This document shows, one piece after another, positions 43,561-52,002 of a DNA stretch of 64,000 bases. The DNA lies in assembly GCA_016791205.1 (NCBI GenBank), contig JAEUNH010000192.1:1-64000 (forward strand), written 5' to 3'. The notes beneath the pieces were generated by a model. The model saw nothing but the letters and a program-made list of their open reading frames with translations. It made no database searches and had not been told where the DNA came from. Each line of letters begins with the position of its first letter. The stretch's first letter is position 1. The position numbers and the translations under genes are program-made. The DNA is from Rhodocyclaceae bacterium (GTDB lineage: Bacteria > Pseudomonadota > Gammaproteobacteria > Burkholderiales > Rhodocyclaceae).

Positions 43561-46500
43561 GGGCCGCGCTCCTCGGTCTCGGGGGCCTTCATGGGGATCG
43601 TAAGCTCGAAGCGGGTGCCGCTGCCCGGCGCGCTCGCTGCCTCGATCCTGCCGCCCAGCACCCGGGTCACCAGGCTGTACACGATATGCAGGCCCAGGCC
43701 GCTGCCGCCCCGTCCCAGCTTGGTGGTGAAGAATGGATCGAATACCCGCTTCATGTTTGCCGCGGGAATCCCGACGCCGTCGTCCGTGAATACCATTTTC
43801 ACCATGTGCAAGCCGTTGCGGAAAGCCGATAAGTGCATGGTTCCATTATCGCGGCTTTCAAAGGCATGGGCCAGGGCGTTGGTAACAAGATTCGTTATCA
43901 CCTGGCCGATCGAGCCCGGATAACTGTCCATGACAAGGTTATCGGCCAGTTCCAGTTCCAGCTTGAAGGGGGTCTTCTTGAGCATCGGCGAGAGAGTGGC
44001 GGCCACCTCCTCGACCACCAACTTGAGATCGAAGCGACGCCGCTGGGCGCTGGCCTGGTCCACCGCGACCTGCTTGAAGCTGCCGACCAGCTCGTTGGCC
44101 TGGGACAGGCTGCGCAGGAGCAAGTCGCTGGCGGTCAGGGTGTCCTCCAGAAAATGATCCAGCACCGAGCGCTTGAGGCGGCCGGCCGTCACGGCCTGGC
44201 CGAACTCGCGGGCCTTGTCATGCAGGGTGCTGGCCACCGTCACGCTGTTGCCAATGGGGGTGTTCAACTCATGCGCCACGCCGGCCACCAGCGATCCCAG
44301 CGCCGCCAGCTTCTCGGCCCGCACCAGTTCGCTCTGGGCCAGTCGCAGGGATTGCAGCGCCTCCTCCAGCTCGGCGTTGATCTTCTCCAGCTTGGAGGTC
44401 CGCTCCTGAACCCGCGCCTCCAGCTTCATGTTGAGCTCCTCGATCTGGTGCTGGGTGCGCCGGTGCTCGGTCACATCGTGGGCGCCCCACAACAGCACCT
44501 TGCGGCCGTTCAGCTCGAAGACCTGGCCCGACAGCTCGCAGAGGATTTCCGTGCCGTCGCCGCGCCGGAAACGCACCTCGCGGTTCTGGACCTGCGGCCG
44601 CCTGTCCAGGTCATCGAACAGCCGCCGCCGCTCGCCGGCATCGAGCCAGAGCCCGATTTCCAGGCTGGTCTTGCCGATCATCTTGTCGCGCGGGAACTGG
44701 AACTGCCGCTCCCAGGTGGTGTTGACGTCGAGATAGCGCCCCTCCGGCACGGTGGTGACACCGAGCGCCACCGGCGAGCGATGGAAGATGGCCGAGAACT
44801 TCTCCTCGCCTTCGCGCAGGGCCTGCTCGATGCGCTTGCGCTCGGTGATGTCGGGCGCGCTCCAGATGACGACATCCTCGTCGCCGATGCGGAAGATGCG
44901 CCCCGAGCACTCGGTCAGGATGGCGCGGCCGTCCTTGGCGCGGAAGGCGATCTCCCAGCGCAGGAAGTCCGGCTTGGCGTCCAGGTGCTCGCCCAGGCGC
45001 GCCCGGTCCTCATAGTTGACCCAGAAGTCCAGTTCGCGTCCGGTCCTGCCCACCACTTCCTCGCGCGCATAGCCGAACTGGTCGAGCCAGGCGGCGTTGA
45101 CGTCGATGTAGCGCCCCTCCACGCGGGTGCTGACGGCGATCGCCACCGGCAGCTGATGGAAGATGGTGGAGAACATCTCCTCGCTGGCCCGCAGCTCCTG
45201 TTCCATGCGGCGCTGCTCGCCGACATCGCGCGCCACCGCGATGACGCATTGCTCGCCATCGATGTCCATGGTCGAGGCGGTCACCACCGAGCTCATTTCC
45301 CGGCCGTCGCGGCCGCGCAGGGTGCACTCGAAATCGCGCATCCAGCCTTGGTCGGCGAGGATCTCGGCAAAATGCTTTCGCTCCTGCAGATTGGCCCAGA
45401 TGCCCAGCTCGATGGCGCTGCGGCCCAGCGCTTCGCCGCGGCTGTAGCCGGTGAAGCGCTCGAAGGCCTCGTTGCAGTCGAGGAGCGCGCCGTCGGACAG
45501 CCGGCTGATGGTCATGTAGTCGGGGCTGCTGTGAAAGGCCTTGGAGAACTTCATCTCCGAGACGCGCAGCTGGCGCTCGGCCTGGCGCTTCTCGGTGATG
45601 TCGTGCACGTCCCACAGCACGTAGCGGGTGCCTGCCAGCTCGAACACCTGCGCCGAGATGTCGGACAGGATGCGGCGGCCGTCCTTGGCCCGGTACCAGA
45701 CCTCGACGCCCTGAACCGAACCGCTGCGGCCCAATGTCTCGATGATCCGCCGCCGTTCGCCGAAATCCTCCCAGAAATCCAGCTCTTGCGGGGTATGGCC
45801 GACCACTTCCTCGCGCCGGTAGCCGAACTTGCCCAGCCAGGCCTGGTTGACGTCGAGATAGACGGCGTCGTCGAAGCGCACCACCGCCATCGGCTCGGGC
45901 CCCAGGGCGAAGAAGCGCGAGAACTTCTCCTCGCTTTCCCGCAGCGCCGCCTCGGCGGCGGCCCGCGCCTGCTCCAGCGCCCGCTGCGCCGTGACGTCGC
46001 GCGTCACCAGCAGCAGCAGCTGCTGGCCGTGCCAGTCGAAGGTGCTGCCGGAGGTCTCGCAGAGCAACTCCACGCCATCCTTGCGGCGGATGGCGATCAC
46101 GCGGCTGCGCACCGCGCCGCCGCTGCGGACGTCCCGCACCAGGCGATCGCGCTGCGCCGAGTCGACCCAGATCCCCAGCTCGACGGTCGTCTTGCCCAGC
46201 GCCTCCTCGCGGGTATAGCCCAGCATCGACTCCCACTGGTGGTTCATGTCGACGAAGCGGCCCTCGTCGATGGTGCTGACGGTCACCAGGTCGGGCAGCA
46301 GATAGAACACCCGCGACAGGCGTTCCTCGCTCTCGCGCAGGGCCTGTTCGATGCGCCGCTGCTCGGTGACGTCATGGGTGCCCCACAAGATGTAGCGGGT
46401 CGCGCCGACGGCCACCACCCGCGCCGAGATCTGCACGGTGATGAACCGGCCGTCCTTGCGCCGCAGGCGGATCTCGCCGCTGCGGGCCTGGTTGCGGCGC

Positions 46501-48152
46501 TGGATTTCCTCGTACATCCGCAGCCGGTCGTCCGGATTTTCCCACAGCCCCAGGTCCAGCCCGGTGCGGCCGACGACTTCGTCCTGGCGGAAACCGAAGG
46601 CCCGCTCCCAGGCCTCGTTGACCTGGAGGTATTCGCCATTCGGGTATTGCGCCACCGCGGCCGGCTCGGGCGAAAGGGCGAAGAAGCTGGAGAAGCGCTC
46701 CTCGCTCTCGCGCAGGGCCTGCTCGGCCAGCTTGCGGGCATTGATGTCCTCGATGGTGCCGACGAAGCCCAGCAGGGTGTCGCCCTCGAGGATCGGCGCC
46801 ACATGCACCCGTCCCCACGAAATGCTGCCGTCGCGGCGGATCAGGCGCCGCTCGCCGGCAAAGGGCTTGCGCTCCATGATGGCATCGCGCCATTGCAATC
46901 GGTGCTGGGCCAGGTCGTCGGGGTGCAGGCGCGCGGTGGTGCGCCCGGCGACCGCATCGGACTCGCTGATGCCGGTGATTTCGCTGGCACGGCGCGAGAA
47001 ATAGGTGACATCGCCTTCCGGATCGGTGGCGAACACCCCCAGCATGGAACCCTCGCTGATGGCACGGAAGCGCTGCTCGGACTCGTACAGGCTGTGCTCG
47101 ATGCGCCTGCGTTCGGTGATGTCGTGCCCTTCCGGCACCAGATAGATCACCTGTCCGCTGGCGTCGCGGATCGGCGTCAGGAAGAAATTGAAATGGCCGA
47201 GGCTGCCGTCGGCCGTCGGGTGGGAGGACTCGAAGCGGTCGAAGCCGCCGGCCGCCACCCGCCGGATCGCCTGGCGCAGCCGCTGCTGCTGCTGAGGATC
47301 ATGGGTCCACCAGGGGGTTTCCCAGAACGGCTTGCCGATCACCTGCTCGCGGCTGAGGCCGGTTCTTTCCAGCGCCGCCCGGTTGACGTCGACCAGCACC
47401 CCTTCCGGGGTCAGCAGCGCGATCAGGCTGCGGGTGCTGTCGATGATGGCCCGGTAGCGCTGCTCGCTGCGCAGGCCCACGTCCTCGGCGGCGCGGCGGC
47501 CTTCCGCCTCGCGCAGCAGCGCCGCGCTCAGCTGCTCGGCTTCGACATGCTGCTTGCGCTGGGTCACCACCAGCAGCACCATGCCGATGGCCAGGTTGAT
47601 GATCGGGCCGTAGATGTAGGAGCGGGGATCCTGGGTCGCGGCCGCCAGATTGGAGAAAACCAGGACATAGCCGCCGTAGAGGGCGAACAGGAAGCCGACC
47701 ATGCTGTAGCCGATGCCGGGATGCTCGCGGCCCCGCTTGAGCATCGCCAGCCCGGCGAAAAAGTAGACGGCGCCAGCCGCCAGATAGGGGACGATGATTG
47801 GCAGCAGGCCGGCGGCGGCCGAGCCGGCCAGCGTGCCCATCGCCAGCGCCGCCAGCAGGCCGATCCGCCAGGGGGTCTCGATGCGCTTGCCGATGAAGAC
47901 CCGCGCGCCCATGCCCACCAGCACCACCACCAGGGTGCCGAAGAAGGCCTCGCCGTAGATGGCCGCCGGAAATCCCTCCACTCCAGCCAGGCGGAAGATC
48001 ACCCGGCAGGCGCTGGCGGCGTAGGCAGCCGCCCAGTAGCCCAGGGCGATCTCGCGCCGGTCCACCCGCCACAGGTACAGGAAGATGCCTGCCAGGACGG
48101 CATTGCCGATGATCGAGTTGATGACGGCGGTCTGGATCGGGATGCTGAACAT
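43557..48152 (-). CDS. membrane histidine kinase with eight tandem PAS domains
   Basis: The 1531-residue kinase starts with about seven membrane helices (1-205), a short coiled coil, then eight PAS/PAC units of about 124 residues each (about 225-1215), each introduced by LRESEE- or LRxSEx-type linkers and ended by DVTERR-like PAC signatures. A coiled coil leads to the phospho-histidine in GVAHELNTPIGN (about 1290) and an ATPase domain with NLVTNALAHAFE, DDGVGIP and GSGLGLHIVYSL. The ATG at 48152 opens the first membrane helix. It is translated together with the EAL response regulator. The PAS domains retain NxxW and redox-like pockets, but no cofactor is assigned. Confidence 0.92.
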   Translation of the reverse strand: MFSIPIQTAVINSIIGNAVLAGIFLYLWRVDRREIALGYWAAAYAASACRVIFRLAGVEGFPAAIYGEAFFGTLVVVLVGMGARVFIGKRIETPWRIGLLAALAMGTLAGSAAAGLLPIIVPYLAAGAVYFFAGLAMLKRGREHPGIGYSMVGFLFALYGGYVLVFSNLAAATQDPRSYIYGPIINLAIGMVLLVVTQRKQHVEAEQLSAALLREAEGRRAAEDVGLRSEQRYRAIIDSTRSLIALLTPEGVLVDVNRAALERTGLSREQVIGKPFWETPWWTHDPQQQQRLRQAIRRVAAGGFDRFESSHPTADGSLGHFNFFLTPIRDASGQVIYLVPEGHDITERRRIEHSLYESEQRFRAISEGSMLGVFATDPEGDVTYFSRRASEITGISESDAVAGRTTARLHPDDLAQHRLQWRDAIMERKPFAGERRLIRRDGSISWGRVHVAPILEGDTLLGFVGTIEDINARKLAEQALRESEERFSSFFALSPEPAAVAQYPNGEYLQVNEAWERAFGFRQDEVVGRTGLDLGLWENPDDRLRMYEEIQRRNQARSGEIRLRRKDGRFITVQISARVVAVGATRYILWGTHDVTEQRRIEQALRESEERLSRVFYLLPDLVTVSTIDEGRFVDMNHQWESMLGYTREEALGKTTVELGIWVDSAQRDRLVRDVRSGGAVRSRVIAIRRKDGVELLCETSGSTFDWHGQQLLLLVTRDVTAQRALEQARAAAEAALRESEEKFSRFFALGPEPMAVVRFDDAVYLDVNQAWLGKFGYRREEVVGHTPQELDFWEDFGERRRIIETLGRSGSVQGVEVWYRAKDGRRILSDISAQVFELAGTRYVLWDVHDITEKRQAERQLRVSEMKFSKAFHSSPDYMTISRLSDGALLDCNEAFERFTGYSRGEALGRSAIELGIWANLQERKHFAEILADQGWMRDFECTLRGRDGREMSSVVTASTMDIDGEQCVIAVARDVGEQRRMEQELRASEEMFSTIFHQLPVAIAVSTRVEGRYIDVNAAWLDQFGYAREEVVGRTGRELDFWVNYEDRARLGEHLDAKPDFLRWEIAFRAKDGRAILTECSGRIFRIGDEDVVIWSAPDITERKRIEQALREGEEKFSAIFHRSPVALGVTTVPEGRYLDVNTTWERQFQFPRDKMIGKTSLEIGLWLDAGERRRLFDDLDRRPQVQNREVRFRRGDGTEILCELSGQVFELNGRKVLLWGAHDVTEHRRTQHQIEELNMKLEARVQERTSKLEKINAELEEALQSLRLAQSELVRAEKLAALGSLVAGVAHELNTPIGNSVTVASTLHDKAREFGQAVTAGRLKRSVLDHFLEDTLTASDLLLRSLSQANELVGSFKQVAVDQASAQRRRFDLKLVVEEVAATLSPMLKKTPFKLELELADNLVMDSYPGSIGQVITNLVTNALAHAFESRDNGTMHLSAFRNGLHMVKMVFTDDGVGIPAANMKRVFDPFFTTKLGRGGSGLGLHIVYSLVTRVLGGRIEAASAPGSGTRFELTIPMKAPETEERGP

Positions 48153-48286
48153 GGCCTGACGGGCTGGGGGATGGGGATATCTTAAACGCGCGCCCTGCCT
48201 CTGGATGTGCACTATCTCACGACCGGTGACGGCCGGACGCGGCTCGAATACAATCCCGCCCAGTTCCCGGACAATGGGCCTTCCCG

Positions 48287-48583
48287 ATGAGCGACATCCA
48301 GATCCGCCGCAAGCACACCCTCAGCGCCAAGGCCGCCAGAACAGCCGCCGAGAAGATCGCCAGTCAACTCGAGGAGGAGTTCGACCTCGCCTACGAGTGG
48401 GACGACAATGTCCTGGTCTTCAAGCGCAGCGGCGTCAGCGGGGAACTGGTGGTGGAGAAGAAGGAGGTGCACATCCGCGTCCGGCTCGGCTTCCTGCTGC
48501 TGGCCATCCGGCCGCGCGTGGAAGCGGAGATCCACCGCTACTTCGACGAGAACTTCGGGCCGGATTCCGGCCCGAAAGTCTGA
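48287..48583 (+). CDS. polyhydroxyalkanoic acid system family protein
   Basis: The 98-residue protein matches the PHA-granule-region family, which is found in PHA-making proteobacteria. It has IRRKHTLSAKAARTAAEKIASQL, a YEWDDNVLVFKRSGVSG core and RPRVEAEIHRYFDENF at the end. It lies divergent from the large kinase gene and back to back with the acyl-CoA-binding protein (TGATCA). Its role is not established, but it usually sits with PHA or lipid-inclusion genes. Confidence 0.88.
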   Translation: MSDIQIRRKHTLSAKAARTAAEKIASQLEEEFDLAYEWDDNVLVFKRSGVSGELVVEKKEVHIRVRLGFLLLAIRPRVEAEIHRYFDENFGPDSGPKV

Positions 48584-48841
48584 TCAGCCCTTGAGCGAAT
48601 TCACCAGGTCGATGTAGCGCTGCATGGCGTCGTCCCGGCCGGTGCCCTTGAGCGCCGCCCAGGCGTCGTACTTGGCGCGCCCGACCATGTCGCCGAAGCC
48701 GGGCCGCTTGCCTTCGACATCGCCGCCCGATCCCTGCTTGTAGAGCGCATAGAGCTGCAGCAGGGTCTGGTTGTCCGGCCGCTCGCTCAGGGTTTTCGAG
48801 GCCGCCGCGGCCGCCTCGAAGCTTGCTTTCAGGTCCGCCAT
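48584..48841 (-). CDS. acyl-CoA-binding protein
   Basis: The 85-residue protein is a four-helix ACBP with the conserved LQLYALYKQGSGGDV and KYDAWAALKGTGRDDAMQRYI segments that line the acyl-CoA pocket. ACBPs buffer long-chain acyl-CoA in the cytoplasm; they are uncommon in bacteria. Located between a PHA-granule gene and the wax ester synthase, it probably delivers acyl-CoA for esterification or reduction. Confidence 0.94.
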   Translation of the reverse strand: MADLKASFEAAAAASKTLSERPDNQTLLQLYALYKQGSGGDVEGKRPGFGDMVGRAKYDAWAALKGTGRDDAMQRYIDLVNSLKG

Positions 48842-48888
48842 TCTTCTCCTCCGTCCGATGGGAACGGCACTGCAGCGCCGTCCTTGGG

Positions 48889-48894
48889 TATTAT
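48889..48894 (+). promoter_or_regulatory. candidate -10 element of the wax ester synthase gene
   Basis: TATTAT within an A+T-rich patch (TATTATAAG) lies 39 bases ahead of the chosen start of the wax ester synthase. No obvious -35 hexamer. The divergent ACBP start lies only 48 bases away. Confidence 0.3.
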
Positions 48895-48933
48895 AAGCGA
48901 ATCATTCCAACCGCCTTTACGGCCACCGCCCCG

Positions 48934-50526
48934 ATGAGCAAGCGCGAGCGCATCTCCCCGGTCGACACCGCCTGGCTGCGGATGGACCGGCCGACCAACC
49001 TGATGATGATCGTCGGCGTGATGATCTTCGCCGGGCCGATGGACTATGCCCGCCTGCGGCGCACCCTGGAGGCGCGCCTGCTCGGCTACCGCCGCTTCAG
49101 ACAGAAGGTGGTGCACGACGCCACCGGCGCCTGGTGGGAGGACGACGCCGACTTCGACCTCGACCGCCACCTGCACCACATGGCGCTGCCGGCAGGCGAC
49201 CACAAGACGGAGCTGCAGAACATGGCGGCCGACCTGCTGTCCGCGCCGCTCGACCCCAACCGTCCGCTGTGGAGCTTCCACCTGGTCGACAACTACGACG
49301 GCGGCTCGGCCCTGGTGGTGCGCATCCACCACTGCATCGCCGACGGCATCGCCCTGATCGGCGTCATGCTCTCCCTCACCGATCCCAAGGCCGACGCCGC
49401 CGAGCGGCCTGCTCCGCCGCCGGAGATGGGCGGCGCCGACGACGGCCCCGACGACTTCTTCTGGAACCGCGTCTTCGAGCCGGTGACCCAGGGCATGATC
49501 AGCGCCATCAATTTCGGCACCCAGGCCTGGCTGAAGTACTTCGAACTGCTGACCCATCCCGGCCAGGTCCTCGACTACAGCCGCCAGGGCGCGGGGATGG
49601 CGGCGGAACTGGCCAATCTGCTCATCATGCCCTCCGACTCGCAGACCCGCTACAAGGGCAAGCCCGGCGGCACCAAGGCCGTGGCGTGGACCGAACCGAT
49701 GCCGCTCGACGAAATCAAGGCGGTGGGCAAGGCCCTTGGCTGTTCGGTGAACGACCTGCTGCTCTCCGCCGTGGCCGGCGCGCTGCGCGCCTACCTGGTC
49801 GAACAGGGCGACCCCATCGAGGGCGTCGAAGTGCGCGCCATGGTGCCGGTGAACATGCGCTCCAGGGCCGACGAGGGCAAGCTCGGAAACCGCTTCGGCC
49901 TGGTCACCCTGCTGCTGCCGGTATTCATGGACAACCCCTTCGAGCGGGTCTTCGAGGTCAGGCGGCGGATGGCAGCGCTGAAGGGCTCCTACCAGCCGGT
50001 GGTGGCGCTCGGCGTGCTGGCCGCCACCGGGCTGGCGCCGAAGTTCGTGCAGGACATCGCCCTCGACATCCTCGCCAACAAGGCCTCGGCGGTGATGACC
50101 AATGTGCCCGGCCCGCAGCAGCCGCTCTACCTGGCCGGGGCGCGCCTGGCCCAGCAGATGTTCTGGGTGCCCCAGTCGGGCGACATCGGCATGGGCGTGT
50201 CGATCCTCAGCTACAACGGCAGCGTGCAGTTCGGCCTGGTCACCGACCGCCACTTCGTCGCCGATCCGGAGCGCATCGTGGCGCGCTTCCGGCCGGAGTT
50301 CGAGAAGCTGGTGTATGCCCTGCTGCTGGAGCCGTGGGAGGAATTGCGCACGCCGGCGGAGATCGAGCAGAGCCTGGAGGCGGAACTCGGCGTCGGCGCC
50401 TGCGCGCCGGCCAGGAAGCCGCGCAAGCCGCGGGCCCCGCGCCGGAAGGCTGCGGCGCCGGCTGCTGAAACGCCGATCATCGCGCCGCCAGCCGCGGCGG
50501 CCGAACCGCCGTCCCAGGCAGACTGA
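48934..50526 (+). CDS. wax ester synthase/diacylglycerol acyltransferase with basic Pro/Ala C-terminal tail
   Basis: The 530-residue enzyme is a WS/DGAT that joins acyl-CoA to a long-chain alcohol or diacylglycerol at the membrane or inclusion surface. The catalytic HHxxxDG is at residues 132-138; the PLW motif, the NDLLLSAVAGALR motif and the TNVPGP motif are also present. About 40 residues after the folded core are Lys/Arg/Pro/Ala-rich (RKPRKPRAPRRKAAAP), much longer and more basic than in Acinetobacter or Marinobacter enzymes. ATG 48934 gives the standard MSKRERISPVD opening. It lies between ACBP and the convergent TPR gene. Confidence 0.93.
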   Translation: MSKRERISPVDTAWLRMDRPTNLMMIVGVMIFAGPMDYARLRRTLEARLLGYRRFRQKVVHDATGAWWEDDADFDLDRHLHHMALPAGDHKTELQNMAADLLSAPLDPNRPLWSFHLVDNYDGGSALVVRIHHCIADGIALIGVMLSLTDPKADAAERPAPPPEMGGADDGPDDFFWNRVFEPVTQGMISAINFGTQAWLKYFELLTHPGQVLDYSRQGAGMAAELANLLIMPSDSQTRYKGKPGGTKAVAWTEPMPLDEIKAVGKALGCSVNDLLLSAVAGALRAYLVEQGDPIEGVEVRAMVPVNMRSRADEGKLGNRFGLVTLLLPVFMDNPFERVFEVRRRMAALKGSYQPVVALGVLAATGLAPKFVQDIALDILANKASAVMTNVPGPQQPLYLAGARLAQQMFWVPQSGDIGMGVSILSYNGSVQFGLVTDRHFVADPERIVARFRPEFEKLVYALLLEPWEELRTPAEIEQSLEAELGVGACAPARKPRKPRAPRRKAAAPAAETPIIAPPAAAAEPPSQAD

Positions 50527-50539
50527 CTTTTCCCAGAAC

Positions 50540-51325
50540 CTATTCTTCCAGTTCCGCCTTGGCAGCCTCGACGTCGAGGCGCTCCATGGCGTCCGCCGGC
50601 TTGCAGGCGGCGGCCTCGTGGTAGAGCTTCTCGGCCTGCTTCATCTTGGCCTCGCCGAACAGCATCACCAGGCCGTTGGCGTACTCGATGCGGGCGATGG
50701 CCGAATCCGGGTTGAGCTTGATCGCCTTCTCGTAGTGCGCTACCGCGTCGTCCTTCTTGGCGCCGTAGGTCAGCCCGCCGACCATGGCGCCGACCTTGCT
50801 GATCACCTCGGCGTGGAAGGCGCCCAGCGCGATGTGGGCGTCGGCGTGGTTGGGATCGAGCGTCAGCGCCTGGGCCAGCGCATCGCGCACCTTGGTGCCC
50901 AGCCCCTGGGCCAGCGCCTTGGCCACCGAGATGCCCTGGCTGTAGCGGCCCAGCGCCAGGGCATGGAAGTAATAGCCGTTGGCGTACTTCGGCATCTTGG
51001 CCATCTGCTCCTCGCCGCGCGCCGCGGCCTCCTCGAAGAGGGCCAGCTGCTTCTTCTCGCTGTCCTCGAGGTAGGTGGCGTAGATGGTCGCCGCCTTGTT
51101 GGCCACGGCATAACCGGGCAGGCCCAGCGACAGGCCCAGCTCGCAGGCCGCCTGGAACTCGCCCTGGTGGTAGAGCCGCCAGGCCTCCTGCAGCTGTTCG
51201 TCATCGGGATAAGGCTCGCGGTCGCCCTTGTGCAGCCGCTCCCAGTTCTTTTTCAGCGCTGCGCCTGCATAGGCATAGGCTTTGTCCGTATGGGGAAACT
51301 TGTTCCATCCGCCTTTGGCCATCAT
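50540..51325 (-). CDS. TPR-like repeat protein
   Basis: The 261-residue soluble protein contains several TPR-like helical pairs (for example AIKLNPDSAIARIEYANGLV), preceded by a region with NKAATIYATYLED and RYSQGISVAKALAQG. It has no signal peptide. It starts eight bases after the TetR gene and is likely its co-transcribed partner. In this locus it may be a scaffold on lipid inclusions, but that is only inference. Confidence 0.8.
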   Translation of the reverse strand: MMAKGGWNKFPHTDKAYAYAGAALKKNWERLHKGDREPYPDDEQLQEAWRLYHQGEFQAACELGLSLGLPGYAVANKAATIYATYLEDSEKKQLALFEEAAARGEEQMAKMPKYANGYYFHALALGRYSQGISVAKALAQGLGTKVRDALAQALTLDPNHADAHIALGAFHAEVISKVGAMVGGLTYGAKKDDAVAHYEKAIKLNPDSAIARIEYANGLVMLFGEAKMKQAEKLYHEAAACKPADAMERLDVEAAKAELEE

Positions 51326-51332
51326 GATCTCC

Positions 51333-51980
51333 TTATTGTGTGACGTACTCTTTCGAAAGCTGCTGCAGCAATTGGCGCGAGCCGCCCTGCAGGAAGGGCG
51401 CCAGCATCGACATCACCTGGTACACGCCGCGGCCAAGGCCGCTGCCATCCTCGCGCCGGCGCGGATCGCGGGCGTACTCGAAGGGCAGCCAGTAGGTGGC
51501 GATGCAGGCCATGTTGGTCGCCAGGGCCTGGATCTCGCCGGCCGAAGCCTGCATCTCCCCGCTCGCCACCAGCCCCTCGCAGAGCTGCGCAGCCGTCTTC
51601 ACCTTGTGCGCCAGGATCTGCTTGAAGTGCACCTCCAGCAGGCGGTTGCGCGAAAGCAGGTCGTCGAGGTCGCGGTATAGGAAGCGGAACTTCCAGATCG
51701 CCTCGAACAGCAGGTGCAGGAACAGCCACATGTCCTCGACGTCGGGGGCGCGCCGCGCCGGCGCTGCCAGGGTCTCGGTAATCTCGCGCTCGAAGTCGCC
51801 GAACAGGGCGTTGACGATCTCGTCCTTGCTGTGGAAATGATAGTAGAGGTTGCCCGGGCTGATGTTCAGCTCGTCGGCGATCACTGTGGTGGTGACGTTG
51901 GGTTCGCCGAAGTCGTTGAACAGCCTCAGGCCGGTTTCGAGGATGCGCTCGCGGGTGCGCCTTTTCGGCTTTTTCTCCAT
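51333..51980 (-). CDS. TetR family regulator
   Basis: The 215-residue protein has an N-terminal helix-turn-helix (RILETGLRLFNDFGEPNVTTTVIADELNISPGNLYYHFHSKDEI in full; key part LNISPGNLYYHF) and a helical ligand-binding domain with many aromatic residues (WLFLHLLFEAIWKFRFLYRD), suiting a fatty acyl ligand. The ATG at 51980 gives the natural EKKPKRRTRERIL start. Placed between the patatin and TPR genes, it may control the wax/lipid genes in response to acyl-CoA. Confidence 0.88.
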   Translation of the reverse strand: MEKKPKRRTRERILETGLRLFNDFGEPNVTTTVIADELNISPGNLYYHFHSKDEIVNALFGDFEREITETLAAPARRAPDVEDMWLFLHLLFEAIWKFRFLYRDLDDLLSRNRLLEVHFKQILAHKVKTAAQLCEGLVASGEMQASAGEIQALATNMACIATYWLPFEYARDPRRREDGSGLGRGVYQVMSMLAPFLQGGSRQLLQQLSKEYVTQ

Positions 51981-52002
51981 GAGCGCGAGGATAGCACCAC
52001 TC

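Noticed and set aside
43557..48152. Repeated DNA in the PAS kinase as a CRISPR array or assembly duplication
   Set aside because: Units are about 370 bases, diverged, in frame and each a complete PAS/PAC module; there are no short identical repeats with unique spacers.
43833..48185. A 1450-codon plus-strand open frame opposite the PAS kinase
   Set aside because: Composition is Ala/Gly/His/Gln-rich without a domain, and the repeats in it merely mirror the PAS units of the real gene.
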